Positions 19,473-27,211 of a stretch of 38,437 nt of DNA are shown here, piece after piece (the stretch's first letter is position 1; every line of letters starts with the position of its first letter). The DNA is from a virus. The notes below the pieces were generated by a model. The model saw only the letters and a list, made by a program, of their open reading frames with translations, searched no databases and was not told where the DNA came from. The stretch covers positions 1 to 38,437 of IMG/VR virus record IMGVR_UViG_3300040856_000084. The stretch is one strand, 5' to 3'. The position numbers and the translations under genes are program-made.

Positions 19473-20332
19473 ACAAACTTTACTCACTGGTAGACGACAT
19501 TTACAAAGTAGTGTCTACCAAAGAAGTACCAGAGGACGTTGATCTGTACGATGAGATTGACCGCTTTGGTGAGAATTGCAAGCGACTCATGGCAAACCTG
19601 TTCACAGAGAAGCGTGACGGACGTAAGCTACGTATGTCTAACATCGGGCGTGATGACCGTTACCTCTGGAACGTAGTGAATAACTCTGACGTAGAAGAGG
19701 AGATGACACCTAACACCTACGTCAAGTTTATGTACGGGCATCTAATCGAAGAGATGCTATTGTTTTTAACTAGACTATCAGGACACGAGGTGACCGATGA
19801 ACAGAAGAAGTGTGAGGTTCAGGGTATTACAGGCTCTATGGATTGCAAAATTGATGGTGTTGTCACAGATATTAAGTCTGTCTCGTCTTTTGGGTTTAAA
19901 AAATTCAAGGACGGAAGTTTGGCTTATGATGACCCGTTTGGATACGTTGCTCAAATTAAAGGGTACGCCCATTCGGAAGGTGAAACCAAGTTTGGTTGGC
20001 TAGCGATGGACAAACAGAACGGACACCTGACGTACCTCATGTACGACTCTGAGGACACACAGGCTCCCGTTCACGAAAAGATTGGCTACGACATAGAGGA
20101 GCACATTAAACGTGTAAAAAAGCTAGTGGAGCAACCGGAGCCGCCAGAGGTATGCCACGAAACCGTACCAGATGGCAAGAGTGGAAACAGAAAGCTCGCA
20201 GTCGGTTGTTCTTACTGTCCCTACAAATTTACCTGTTGGCCCGAAGTAAGAACCTTCATCTACTCAAGTGGTCCAAGATATTTAACAGAGGTGGTCAATG
20301 AGCCGAAGGTCACGGAAATCCAAGCTGGGTAA
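19469..20332 (+). CDS. Cas4/RecB-like exonuclease with C-terminal Cys cluster
   Basis: A 287-residue PD-(D/E)XK exonuclease: GHLIEE (His91), MDCKIDG (Asp125 region), TDIKS (Asp134, Lys136) and a QxxxY motif AQIKGYAHS (Gln162-Tyr166). Near the C-terminus GCSYCPYKFTC gives Cys247, Cys250 and Cys256, as in the 4Fe-4S cluster of Cas4 and AddB-type nucleases. In phages such enzymes replace T7 gp6 exonuclease in end resection and host DNA breakdown. It overlaps the preceding gene by 4 bases and the next by 35. No CRISPR array is present, so a CRISPR role is not implied. Confidence 0.85.
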   Translation: MNKLYSLVDDIYKVVSTKEVPEDVDLYDEIDRFGENCKRLMANLFTEKRDGRKLRMSNIGRDDRYLWNVVNNSDVEEEMTPNTYVKFMYGHLIEEMLLFLTRLSGHEVTDEQKKCEVQGITGSMDCKIDGVVTDIKSVSSFGFKKFKDGSLAYDDPFGYVAQIKGYAHSEGETKFGWLAMDKQNGHLTYLMYDSEDTQAPVHEKIGYDIEEHIKRVKKLVEQPEPPEVCHETVPDGKSGNRKLAVGCSYCPYKFTCWPEVRTFIYSSGPRYLTEVVNEPKVTEIQAG

Positions 20333-20708
20333 CTTTAGGTCGGAGTTTGAAAAAGATGTCGCAACGCAGTTACAACCATTTGGCTTTAGCTACGAGCCGT
20401 TTCAAATCCCGTACAGGATTGAACGAAAGTACACACCAGACTTTGTGTACGAACTCAACGGACGGACGTATCTCATTGAGTGCAAAGGATATTTTCGAGC
20501 AGGAGACACGCAGAAGTATAGAGCGATCTCTAAGTGTCTCCCAGAGACGCAAGAACTCATATTTGTACTGATGAAGCCTAATCAGAAAGTGAGTAAAAGT
20601 ACCAAACTTACTATGGCAGAATGGTGTGACAAGCACGAGATTTTATGGTATAATATAGATACACTTAAGGAGTTGGTTAGTTATGTCTCTGACACTAGAA
20701 GAAATTAA
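20298..20708 (+). CDS. Endonuclease I / Holliday junction resolvase (T7 gp3-like)
   Basis: A 136-residue protein that follows the T7 gp3 pattern: FRSEFEKDVATQL (Glu16), RKYTPDFVY (Asp48) and LIECKGYF (Glu61, Lys63), equal in spacing to T7 Glu20, Asp55, Glu65 and Lys67, then a KSTKLTMAEWCDKHGI-like end. It cuts branched DNA and resolves replication intermediates before packaging. The start lies 35 bases inside the preceding gene with GAGGTGG upstream. Its last third contains a strong promoter (20626-20654). Confidence 0.9.
   Translation: MSRRSRKSKLGNFRSEFEKDVATQLQPFGFSYEPFQIPYRIERKYTPDFVYELNGRTYLIECKGYFRAGDTQKYRAISKCLPETQELIFVLMKPNQKVSKSTKLTMAEWCDKHEILWYNIDTLKELVSYVSDTRRN
20626..20654 (+). 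promoter_or_regulatory. Strong candidate promoter for the nucleotide-metabolism block
   Basis: GTGACA (20626-20631), a 17-base spacer and a perfect TATAAT (20649-20654) preceded by TGG (extended -10). It lies within the endonuclease I gene, 29 bases before the 20683 start, and would drive the small genes, the reductase and the metalloprotease. Confidence 0.7.
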
Positions 20709-20865
20709 GGAACGGCTGTTGAGGTTATATGATCCTGACGATCTTCTGGAAGCCTTACAAATATCATCTGAAGAAATACTAGACAGATTTGAGGACAAAC
20801 TAATCAAAAAGATAGAGGCTTTTCACGAAGAACTAGAGGAAGAAGAGGGAGAGTATGCAGAATGA
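20683..20865 (+). CDS. Small acidic helical protein, 60 aa
   Basis: ATG at 20683 with GGAG about 9 bases upstream, overlapping the end of the endonuclease gene. The 60-residue product is Glu/Leu-rich and helical (LEEIKERLLRLYDPDDLLEAL..., acidic tail EELEEEEGEYAE). Similar small acidic proteins follow gp3-like genes in related phages; function unknown. It is first on the transcript from 20626-20654. Confidence 0.7.
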   Translation: MSLTLEEIKERLLRLYDPDDLLEALQISSEEILDRFEDKLIKKIEAFHEELEEEEGEYAE

Positions 20866-21202
20866 GTGGACTACTTATTTGGATAAACACGGTAACGTTA
20901 TGAATCACGGATCTTTAGACGAAGCTAAACCGGAGGAGTGGGACAGAGTGTCTAAGACATCTATAGGTAAACTGTATCACCCAAGCGACAACCACAATCC
21001 CGTGACACAACCCGATCACTACAACAAGGGAGCGATAGAGGCCATTGAAGCAATCAAGGCGTCCATGCACCCACAGGAGTACAAGGGGTATCTCAAGGGA
21101 AACTGCCTGAAGTACCTGTGGCGTTACGAGTACAAGAACGGTGTAGAGGACTTGCGGAAAGCCAAGGTCTACCTTGAGTGGTTGATCAAGGAGGTAGGCT
21201 AA
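20855..21202 (+). CDS. DUF3310-type protein (so-called nucleotide kinase)
   Basis: A 115-residue protein whose C-terminal half is the DUF3310 domain: PDHYNKGAIEAIEAIKA (about 52-68), then KGNCLKYLWRYEYKNGVEDL and KAKVYLEWL. This domain is very common in phages and often labelled nucleotide kinase, though no P-loop is visible and the activity is not established. The first 45 residues are a variable polar extension. It overlaps the preceding gene by 11 bases, and its stop is joined to the next start as TAATG. Confidence 0.85.
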   Translation: MQNEWTTYLDKHGNVMNHGSLDEAKPEEWDRVSKTSIGKLYHPSDNHNPVTQPDHYNKGAIEAIEAIKASMHPQEYKGYLKGNCLKYLWRYEYKNGVEDLRKAKVYLEWLIKEVG

Positions 21203-21462
21203 TGAAAGTAGTAGAAGGCAAGTTTGGTAACAAAGACGACGATAAAAAAGAGATTACTACGTCAGAGTTTCTATCAGCGTTTGTAGTCAAAGCACTACAA
21301 CACGAGGAGGAGGGACGAAAGGTAAAGGTGGCTGTTGTGATGTACGAAGACGGCGAGATGTTTGAAGTAGCGTCCAACGAGCAGTACCCTGATGGCGTTT
21401 ATATGCTTCTGCAAATGGCGGCACAGGCAATTATTAACGAAACACTAGGAGTGACAGAATGA
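21202..21462 (+). CDS. Unknown small protein, 86 aa
   Basis: ATG at 21202 (TAATG with the preceding stop) gives 86 residues beginning MKVVEGKFGNKDDDKKEITT. It has an N-terminal charged stretch, a helix (EFLSAFVVKALQHEEEG) and two strands ending in a helix rich in Ala and Met. Its stop overlaps the next start as ATGA. No recognised family. Confidence 0.7.
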   Translation: MKVVEGKFGNKDDDKKEITTSEFLSAFVVKALQHEEEGRKVKVAVVMYEDGEMFEVASNEQYPDGVYMLLQMAAQAIINETLGVTE

Positions 21463-21599
21463 AAGTGACAGACGTTACAATTAAAAAAGCATCCAACGGG
21501 TACATCTTGGATTGGTACGACAGCGACAGCAACACCACCATACACGCTACCTTTGAAGAAGCCGTAGCACAACTACAGGAAATCTTTGAGGAGGCATGA
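21459..21599 (+). CDS. Small unknown protein, 46 aa
   Basis: ATG at 21459 overlaps the preceding stop (ATGA); TGA ends at 21599. The 46-residue product (MKVTDVTIKKASNGYILDWY...) has two likely strands and one acidic helix (TFEEAVAQLQEIFEEA). Its end carries the GAGGAGG that serves as ribosome-binding site for the reductase, so the two are coupled. The pattern of a small beta-beta-alpha protein ahead of a large gene is common in phages. Confidence 0.65.
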   Translation: MKVTDVTIKKASNGYILDWYDSDSNTTIHATFEEAVAQLQEIFEEA

Positions 21600-23464
21600 T
21601 GGACGCATACCAACAGTACATACACAAGAGTCGCTACGCTAGGTACTTGCCAGAGGAGAAGCGTAGGGAGACTTGGGAAGAAACAGTCAGCCGGTACGTT
21701 AATTTCTGGGGCGACGATCTGCCAGAGACTGCGCGTAAGGAAGTGTACGAGGCTATCCACAGTCTAGACGTAATGCCTTCCATGCGAGCACTGATGACTG
21801 CTGGAGAAGCACTGGAGCGTGACAACGTAGCGGGGTTTAACTGTAGCTATCTGCCTATAGATCACCCCAAGGCGTTTGACGAACTAATGTACATACTGCT
21901 GTGCGGCACAGGTGTGGGCTTCAGTGTAGAGCGACAGTACGTACAGAAATTACCAGAGGTAGCGGAGACATTTCATGCAACCGATACAGTTATTAATGTG
22001 GCAGATTCGAAGATCGGATGGGCGAAATCGTTTAGGGAGTTGGTATCACTGCTGTATTCAGGTCAGATTCCCCAATGGGACACAAGCAGAGTTAGACCTT
22101 CAGGTGCCCCGCTTAAAGTTTTTGGAGGTAGAGCAAGTGGTCCAGAACCTCTGCTTGAACTATTCAGATTCACAGTTGAACTCTTTCAGGGAGCATCTGG
22201 CAGAAAACTTAGCTCCGTTGAGTGCCACGATCTTTGCTGTAAGATTGCTCAAATCGTCGTTGTCGGAGGAGTCAGACGATCAGCCCTCATCAGTCTCAGC
22301 AACCTCACAGACGACAGACTCCGACGTTGTAAACACGGACAGTGGTGGGTAGATAATCCCCAGCGGGGGCTGGCGAACAACTCTGCTTGCTACACAGAGA
22401 AACCAGACTTTGAGGCATTTCTAAATGAGTGGACCAGCCTATATGAATCCAGATCAGGAGAGCGAGGAGTATTTAGTAGAGTCGCAAGTCAGAAACAGGC
22501 TTCAAGAAATGAACGAAGAGATGCTACCTTTGATTTCGGAACTAATCCGTGTAGCGAAATCATCCTCAGACCCTACCAATTCTGCAATCTTTCAGAAGTT
22601 GTTGTTAGGCCACAGGATACACTCAACAGCCTCAAACGAAAGGTTCGGATTGCGACTATCCTTGGGACTCTTCAGGCTACCCTCACCAACTTCCGATACC
22701 TCAGAAATATTTGGAGAGTAAACACGGAAGAAGAAGCACTGCTGGGAGTATCTCTGACAGGTATCATGGATCACCCGTTGCTCTCAGGAAGAGGAGACAA
22801 GAATGAACTCAAGAAGTGGCTCAGAGCCATGCGACAAGAGGCAATCAAGGTCAACAAGGAGTGGGCTGATAAACTGGGAATACAAGCCTCTACAGCTATT
22901 ACTGCTGTTAAGCCTTCAGGCACTGTTAGTCAGTTGGTTGACAGCGCTAGTGGTATCCATCCTCGTTATTCTGCACAATACATACGACGAGTACGTGCAG
23001 ATGCTCGTGACCCACTTTGTGCCGTCCTAGAGGCCGCTGGTGTCCCTGTGGAGGACGATGTGATGTCCCCTAGTACTAGGGTATTCAGCTTCCCTATCGC
23101 CTCTCCAGAGGGCGCTGTGACAGCCTCAGAGATGGGTGCTATGGAGCAGTTGGAACTGTGGGAGATATATCAGGATGAGTGGTGTGAACACAAGCCGTCC
23201 ATGACTTGCTACTACCGTGACGAGGAGTTTCTTGAGGTGGGACAGTGGCTGTACAACAAGTTTGACAAGGTAAGTGGCATATCTTTCTTACCGTACTCAG
23301 ACCACACGTACCAACAGGCCCCGTATGAGCCGGTGGACAAGAAGACGTTCAATCAGTTGAAGAAGGACTTTCCTACAGAGATTGATTGGGACATCAACGA
23401 GGAGTCTGATATGACTGAGGGTAGTCAACAGTTGGCCTGTACCGGCAACAACTGTGAACTCTAA
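21599..23464 (+). CDS. Adenosylcobalamin-dependent (class II) ribonucleotide reductase
   Basis: About 621 residues; ATG 21599 has GAGGAGG at a better distance than ATG 21596. It matches the monomeric Lactobacillus-type triphosphate reductase: Cys82 in FNCSYL, then NPCSEIILRPYQFC with Cys318 (radical thiyl), Glu320 and Cys329, spaced as Cys408, Glu410 and Cys419 of that enzyme, and a C-terminal redox pair in ACTGNNCEL (Cys614, Cys619). It converts NTPs to dNTPs using vitamin B12 and needs no oxygen or second subunit. The host must supply B12. Its end overlaps the metalloprotease start by 11 bases. Confidence 0.93.
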   Translation: MDAYQQYIHKSRYARYLPEEKRRETWEETVSRYVNFWGDDLPETARKEVYEAIHSLDVMPSMRALMTAGEALERDNVAGFNCSYLPIDHPKAFDELMYILLCGTGVGFSVERQYVQKLPEVAETFHATDTVINVADSKIGWAKSFRELVSLLYSGQIPQWDTSRVRPSGAPLKVFGGRASGPEPLLELFRFTVELFQGASGRKLSSVECHDLCCKIAQIVVVGGVRRSALISLSNLTDDRLRRCKHGQWWVDNPQRGLANNSACYTEKPDFEAFLNEWTSLYESRSGERGVFSRVASQKQASRNERRDATFDFGTNPCSEIILRPYQFCNLSEVVVRPQDTLNSLKRKVRIATILGTLQATLTNFRYLRNIWRVNTEEEALLGVSLTGIMDHPLLSGRGDKNELKKWLRAMRQEAIKVNKEWADKLGIQASTAITAVKPSGTVSQLVDSASGIHPRYSAQYIRRVRADARDPLCAVLEAAGVPVEDDVMSPSTRVFSFPIASPEGAVTASEMGAMEQLELWEIYQDEWCEHKPSMTCYYRDEEFLEVGQWLYNKFDKVSGISFLPYSDHTYQQAPYEPVDKKTFNQLKKDFPTEIDWDINEESDMTEGSQQLACTGNNCEL

Positions 23465-24707
23465 GTTACTCCGGTACGCTCTAGTTGGGTTGCTCTTAGG
23501 AGCGCCCAACGCCTCTTCTGACACCCTGATTAGGTCTGGATGTTCTAAGGACTATCCGGGTGTCCAGTGGTCTATCTATGAGGACACAGGCGGTAACAGG
23601 TACGTAACCAAGGACCCAAGGTCACGTAAGTGTGGGTTCTCCCGTAAACTCAATCTGTCTCTGGTCAAGGAAGCTGGAGACAGGTTTGACCCTGTGGTTA
23701 TCTCTGTGGACTACAGAGACATGCTAGGCCGTGAGGAAGGCTGGGGCATGGTACACCACAGCACAACCAGAGGTACAGCCAAGAGGGTCGGGTGCTGTAC
23801 TGTGGAGGTGTACGGGGACGGGTCTACGGGTGACGGTGTGTTTACTCTTGGTGTTGAGCAGATACAGTTTAGGCTTGAGCCAGAACCTGTGTGTCCTACT
23901 GAGAGTAACCTAGACTGCCAAGGGTACGAACAGAGAGGGTCGTATCCGTTTATCTACTACGGTGAAGACGATGACCGTGTGGTTACGTGGGAGCTAGGTG
24001 TACTTATGTACGCCTCTCACGCTGAGTACGGAATAGATACACCGATAGAGTTGATGTACGAGTACCCTGAGATGTGGGACCAGTGGGAGGACAGGGTTCA
24101 GAAGTACAACGATGTGTACGAGAAGTCAGGTGTACACGTTAGGTACGAGCTAAAGGAACTGTGGTTAGCTCACTACCACACGTTGCACGACGTAGAGAAA
24201 CAGGCTAATCAACTCCCTGTGGACGTTGTACTGGCCTACGGTACGTCTTACGCAGATACCTGTGGTGTGGCTTACCCTAACCTGAGTTTCAACGAGGGAC
24301 AGCCACCGTCGTCCATGTCTAAGTGTGACATATACACTGACTTACACGAGATAGGACACTCAGTGGGTTTAGCACACGGACCAGAGAACCAGAGTAACCA
24401 GAAGTCAGGCTACATATTCCCTGAGTTTGGACACGGGTGGAACGATGTGTGCGGTAAGTACGACGACTTGATGTCATACGGTATCCACGGGGTGTTCCAC
24501 AGTAACTCTCTGTTGGTGTGTAACGAAGTGGTCAACACGACTGAGACAGCATCAGCAGGACACAGGCAGATCACTGACACTGCTTACGCTATCAACAGGG
24601 TTAGGTACAATGTGTCGCTAGTGAACGACGAGAGTTTTGACAGGAGGGGAGTCTTGAGGCCCGTGGCTACACAGGCCCGTAGACTGAGGGAGGTGATCGT
24701 GGATTAA
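23454..24707 (+). CDS. Secreted metzincin-type zinc metalloprotease, 417 aa
   Basis: GTG at 23454 opens a 417-residue protein with a signal peptide (about residues 1-22; KLLRYALVGLLLG then APNASS). The zinc site HEIGHSVGLAH (298-308) is a full HExxHxxGxxH metzincin motif, and LMSYG (Met340) 32 residues later is the Met-turn. About a dozen Cys are spread over the protein, which suggests disulfides in an oxidising compartment. It would be exported to the periplasm or outside. Targets could be host envelope proteins or tail-fibre maturation. It ends the rightward arm, overlapping the reductase gene at its start and the convergent 24704-24886 gene by 4 bases. Confidence 0.85.
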   Translation: MNSKLLRYALVGLLLGAPNASSDTLIRSGCSKDYPGVQWSIYEDTGGNRYVTKDPRSRKCGFSRKLNLSLVKEAGDRFDPVVISVDYRDMLGREEGWGMVHHSTTRGTAKRVGCCTVEVYGDGSTGDGVFTLGVEQIQFRLEPEPVCPTESNLDCQGYEQRGSYPFIYYGEDDDRVVTWELGVLMYASHAEYGIDTPIELMYEYPEMWDQWEDRVQKYNDVYEKSGVHVRYELKELWLAHYHTLHDVEKQANQLPVDVVLAYGTSYADTCGVAYPNLSFNEGQPPSSMSKCDIYTDLHEIGHSVGLAHGPENQSNQKSGYIFPEFGHGWNDVCGKYDDLMSYGIHGVFHSNSLLVCNEVVNTTETASAGHRQITDTAYAINRVRYNVSLVNDESFDRRGVLRPVATQARRLREVIVD

Positions 24708-24886
24708 CTGAAGAACAGGATAGAGTAACCTCTGTCTTGCTTGGCTACGTCCTCTGGCTTGTCTTTCGGGTCATGGGGCGTAGTCATTCCCATCTGTTGC
24801 ATCTTACGGATCTTTTCCTTTGACTTCTGACACATACTGTGGTAGTCGTGGGATGTGTAACTTACTGTGTGTTTATCGTCGCTCAT
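24704..24886 (-). CDS. Small basic protein at end of leftward arm, 60 aa
   Basis: ATG at 24886 overlaps the stop of the large preceding gene (ATGA), giving 60 residues rich in Lys, His, Asp and Met (MSDDKHTVSYTSHDYHSMCQ...). It is the last gene of the leftward arm and its stop overlaps the metalloprotease stop by 4 bases. No recognised motif; the coupling to the internal virion protein gene suggests a virion or late role. Confidence 0.6.
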   Translation of the reverse strand: MSDDKHTVSYTSHDYHSMCQKSKEKIRKMQQMGMTTPHDPKDKPEDVAKQDRGYSILFFS

Positions 24887-27204
24887 TGTTGTCCTCCTGT
24901 AAGTAAGCCTGTTCTACCAATGCTCCTAGACAGTATGTCTGCTGTTCGTCCTGTGGCGTCTGCTTGTAGCAAACGTTGGGTAGCCATCTGAGGTGCAGTT
25001 TGTCCTGCAATAGTTCTTTGAACTGCCGGACTAGCCATAGCTCTTCCTAAAAGACCGCCCGTAACAATAGAAGCCGCTTGAAACCCTGATCCAGCAACCG
25101 CCCCTAAAATACTAGTAGCGGCTAGAGTATGGAACCAGCTAGGATTCTGAGGGCTTCTAAGCCTTTTTAACTCATCTAGTTGAGACTTAAGCTGTTTTAC
25201 TTCAGCCTCTTTCGCCTTTTTCAAGGTTGTCTGTCTAGCAATGTCTTCTGCAAACTGAGGATTAGTCCTCAACTTAGCCTTTTTAGCGGCAATGTCGGTA
25301 TCAATGTTTTTAAGTTGTGTTTGTAGTTTATCTGAGTGTTCTTTAATTGTTTTCTCAACCATCATTGCTCGTGATTTAGCTAGGTTTGTTGCTCTTTTTG
25401 CTATAGCTTTTTCTGCGGATCTGAGATTTTGTTCTAAAACGTGAGCTTGCCTGACTAAAGGGCCTGTTCCATAGCGTTTGTCTAGGTTGTTATTATTTGA
25501 CGCCGCCGTAATCCAATCGCTTTCGTCAAACACTCCACGTTTAGTAGCGTTTGTTCGTGTACTTTCAATGGCATCCCGTAAAACTACAGTGCTTTTCCAG
25601 TTTCCTGCTTCTTTTTCAAACGCTTTAAGTTGCTTGTCCGTAAGTTGTTTTTTGATTATATCATCAATTTTTCCTTGGGCCATATAGTACGACTTTCGCA
25701 AAAGCGGATCACCAGCGTTAGCCGCTATAGTTCCTAATCGCCCACGGATTGCTGACAAAATATCACCGTCTATTCTTCCGCTAGCGTCTTTGAAAGTTTT
25801 CACTCCATTAATAACGTTCATAACATTTTTTTTAAAACCGGGAAGATCAGTAATAAGCGCCGTAAAAACAGGATCAGAAGAAATTCCTTCTGCAAGAGCT
25901 TTTTCAAACTCGTTTTTCTTAACCCTTATTTTTTTACCTTTAATCATGGAGTATCCTTTGTTGCTCCACAATTCGTCTAAGGCTCTCATGCGTTGACCTA
26001 TATCTTCAACAGCCAGAATTTTTTGAATATCAGAAACAGTAGCGGTTGCTGGCATAGCATTAGAAAACGCTTGGTTTCTAAAGTCAAAGCGCCTAGCCTT
26101 TAAAATTTTACTTACTTCAGACGTTGCTTTTAGTGTTATCTCGTCTAGCTTACTGCTTTTAAGAAGTTTTAACTTTTCTTGCAAAGGTATTATTGTGTTC
26201 GCAGATTCTTTGTTTTTAGCATCTTTTAACCTTTTAGCGTCGTTTTTCAAAGCCTCTGCCGCATCGTTCATAGCGTTTCTTTGGTCTTGTATTCTATTTG
26301 CGAGGTTTTCATCCATTTTTTTAGACATTTCTTTTTGAGCATCTAAAAATTCTTCAGCTTTTTCTACTATCTTTTTTTCTTGGGCTTTTACAACGCCTTT
26401 GCCACCAAAAGATGGCGCAACAATGTCTCTATAAAACGTATGTACAGCCCCCTCAACACCGTCGGGCTTGCTAGCCGCTAGCGTAATAGGAACAAAGTCT
26501 CCAGCATCGTCTACAAGATCACCTTCAACTCTTCTGCGTGTAAAAACATCTACAGTTTTTCCTCCTAATCCTAGACCTCCCCGAAGAATACCGTAACCCA
26601 CGAGACCCATACCGGCTCCTGTTCCCGCCCCCTCAAGTCTCTCGCCTTCTTTAGCCTCTCCAGCACCATAAATTGCACTTTCAGTAGCGACCCGGCCTCC
26701 TGTGATACCAGCTTGACCTAACCGTGTAGCGGCTACAGGCGCTCGTAAAATATTAACAGGAGATGCTATTGACCCAGCAACGTCAGCCGCCATCGCCGCC
26801 CCTGCTTGTCTTTCCTTAAATGCTTCTTGTTTTGCATCATATTCAGCACGGAGTTTGTCGTACTGCTCACGTACTGTTGTATCTATGCCGTATTGAGCAT
26901 AAGTACCAACAACAGGCATTGCGTTGATAACCGCAGAAGTCCACAAACCCATTTCGTCTCCCCAGCCTAGAGCCATGCTGGAGAAGAAACGCTGTGCGGC
27001 GGCAAGAGAATCTTCAGAAGACCAAGCAACTTGCTCAACTTCAGATTGTTCTATGCTTTTAGAATCAGTTTTTCTAGCGTTTTCTAATTCTTGTAAAATC
27101 CTTTGTTTTTCTTCTTCAGTTATTGAAGAAGCAGGATCTTCACTAGAAACATCATCTACATTTTGATCTTGTCTTCGCAAAGAATTTAAAATTAAATCAG
27201 ACAT
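24883..27204 (-). CDS. Large internal virion / DNA-ejection protein, 773 aa
   Basis: A 773-residue protein, Lys/Ala/Glu-rich with long coiled-coil stretches (about 265-345 and 590-690) and Gly/Ala-rich, weakly hydrophobic segments (about 130-215 and the C-terminal 690-760) that could form membrane-active helices. This layout is typical of podoviral internal core proteins (T7 gp15/gp16 class), which are ejected with the DNA and line a channel through the host envelope. No lytic transglycosylase motif is obvious. Codons look AT-richer than in the terminase or replication genes. Confidence 0.7.
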   Translation of the reverse strand: MSDLILNSLRRQDQNVDDVSSEDPASSITEEEKQRILQELENARKTDSKSIEQSEVEQVAWSSEDSLAAAQRFFSSMALGWGDEMGLWTSAVINAMPVVGTYAQYGIDTTVREQYDKLRAEYDAKQEAFKERQAGAAMAADVAGSIASPVNILRAPVAATRLGQAGITGGRVATESAIYGAGEAKEGERLEGAGTGAGMGLVGYGILRGGLGLGGKTVDVFTRRRVEGDLVDDAGDFVPITLAASKPDGVEGAVHTFYRDIVAPSFGGKGVVKAQEKKIVEKAEEFLDAQKEMSKKMDENLANRIQDQRNAMNDAAEALKNDAKRLKDAKNKESANTIIPLQEKLKLLKSSKLDEITLKATSEVSKILKARRFDFRNQAFSNAMPATATVSDIQKILAVEDIGQRMRALDELWSNKGYSMIKGKKIRVKKNEFEKALAEGISSDPVFTALITDLPGFKKNVMNVINGVKTFKDASGRIDGDILSAIRGRLGTIAANAGDPLLRKSYYMAQGKIDDIIKKQLTDKQLKAFEKEAGNWKSTVVLRDAIESTRTNATKRGVFDESDWITAASNNNNLDKRYGTGPLVRQAHVLEQNLRSAEKAIAKRATNLAKSRAMMVEKTIKEHSDKLQTQLKNIDTDIAAKKAKLRTNPQFAEDIARQTTLKKAKEAEVKQLKSQLDELKRLRSPQNPSWFHTLAATSILGAVAGSGFQAASIVTGGLLGRAMASPAVQRTIAGQTAPQMATQRLLQADATGRTADILSRSIGRTGLLTGGQQ

Positions 27205-27211
27205 TTTAACC

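Noticed and set aside
19469-20332. CRISPR adaptation role for the Cas4-like nuclease
   Set aside because: No repeat-spacer array or other cas gene in the window; Cas4-like exonucleases are common in phage recombination modules.
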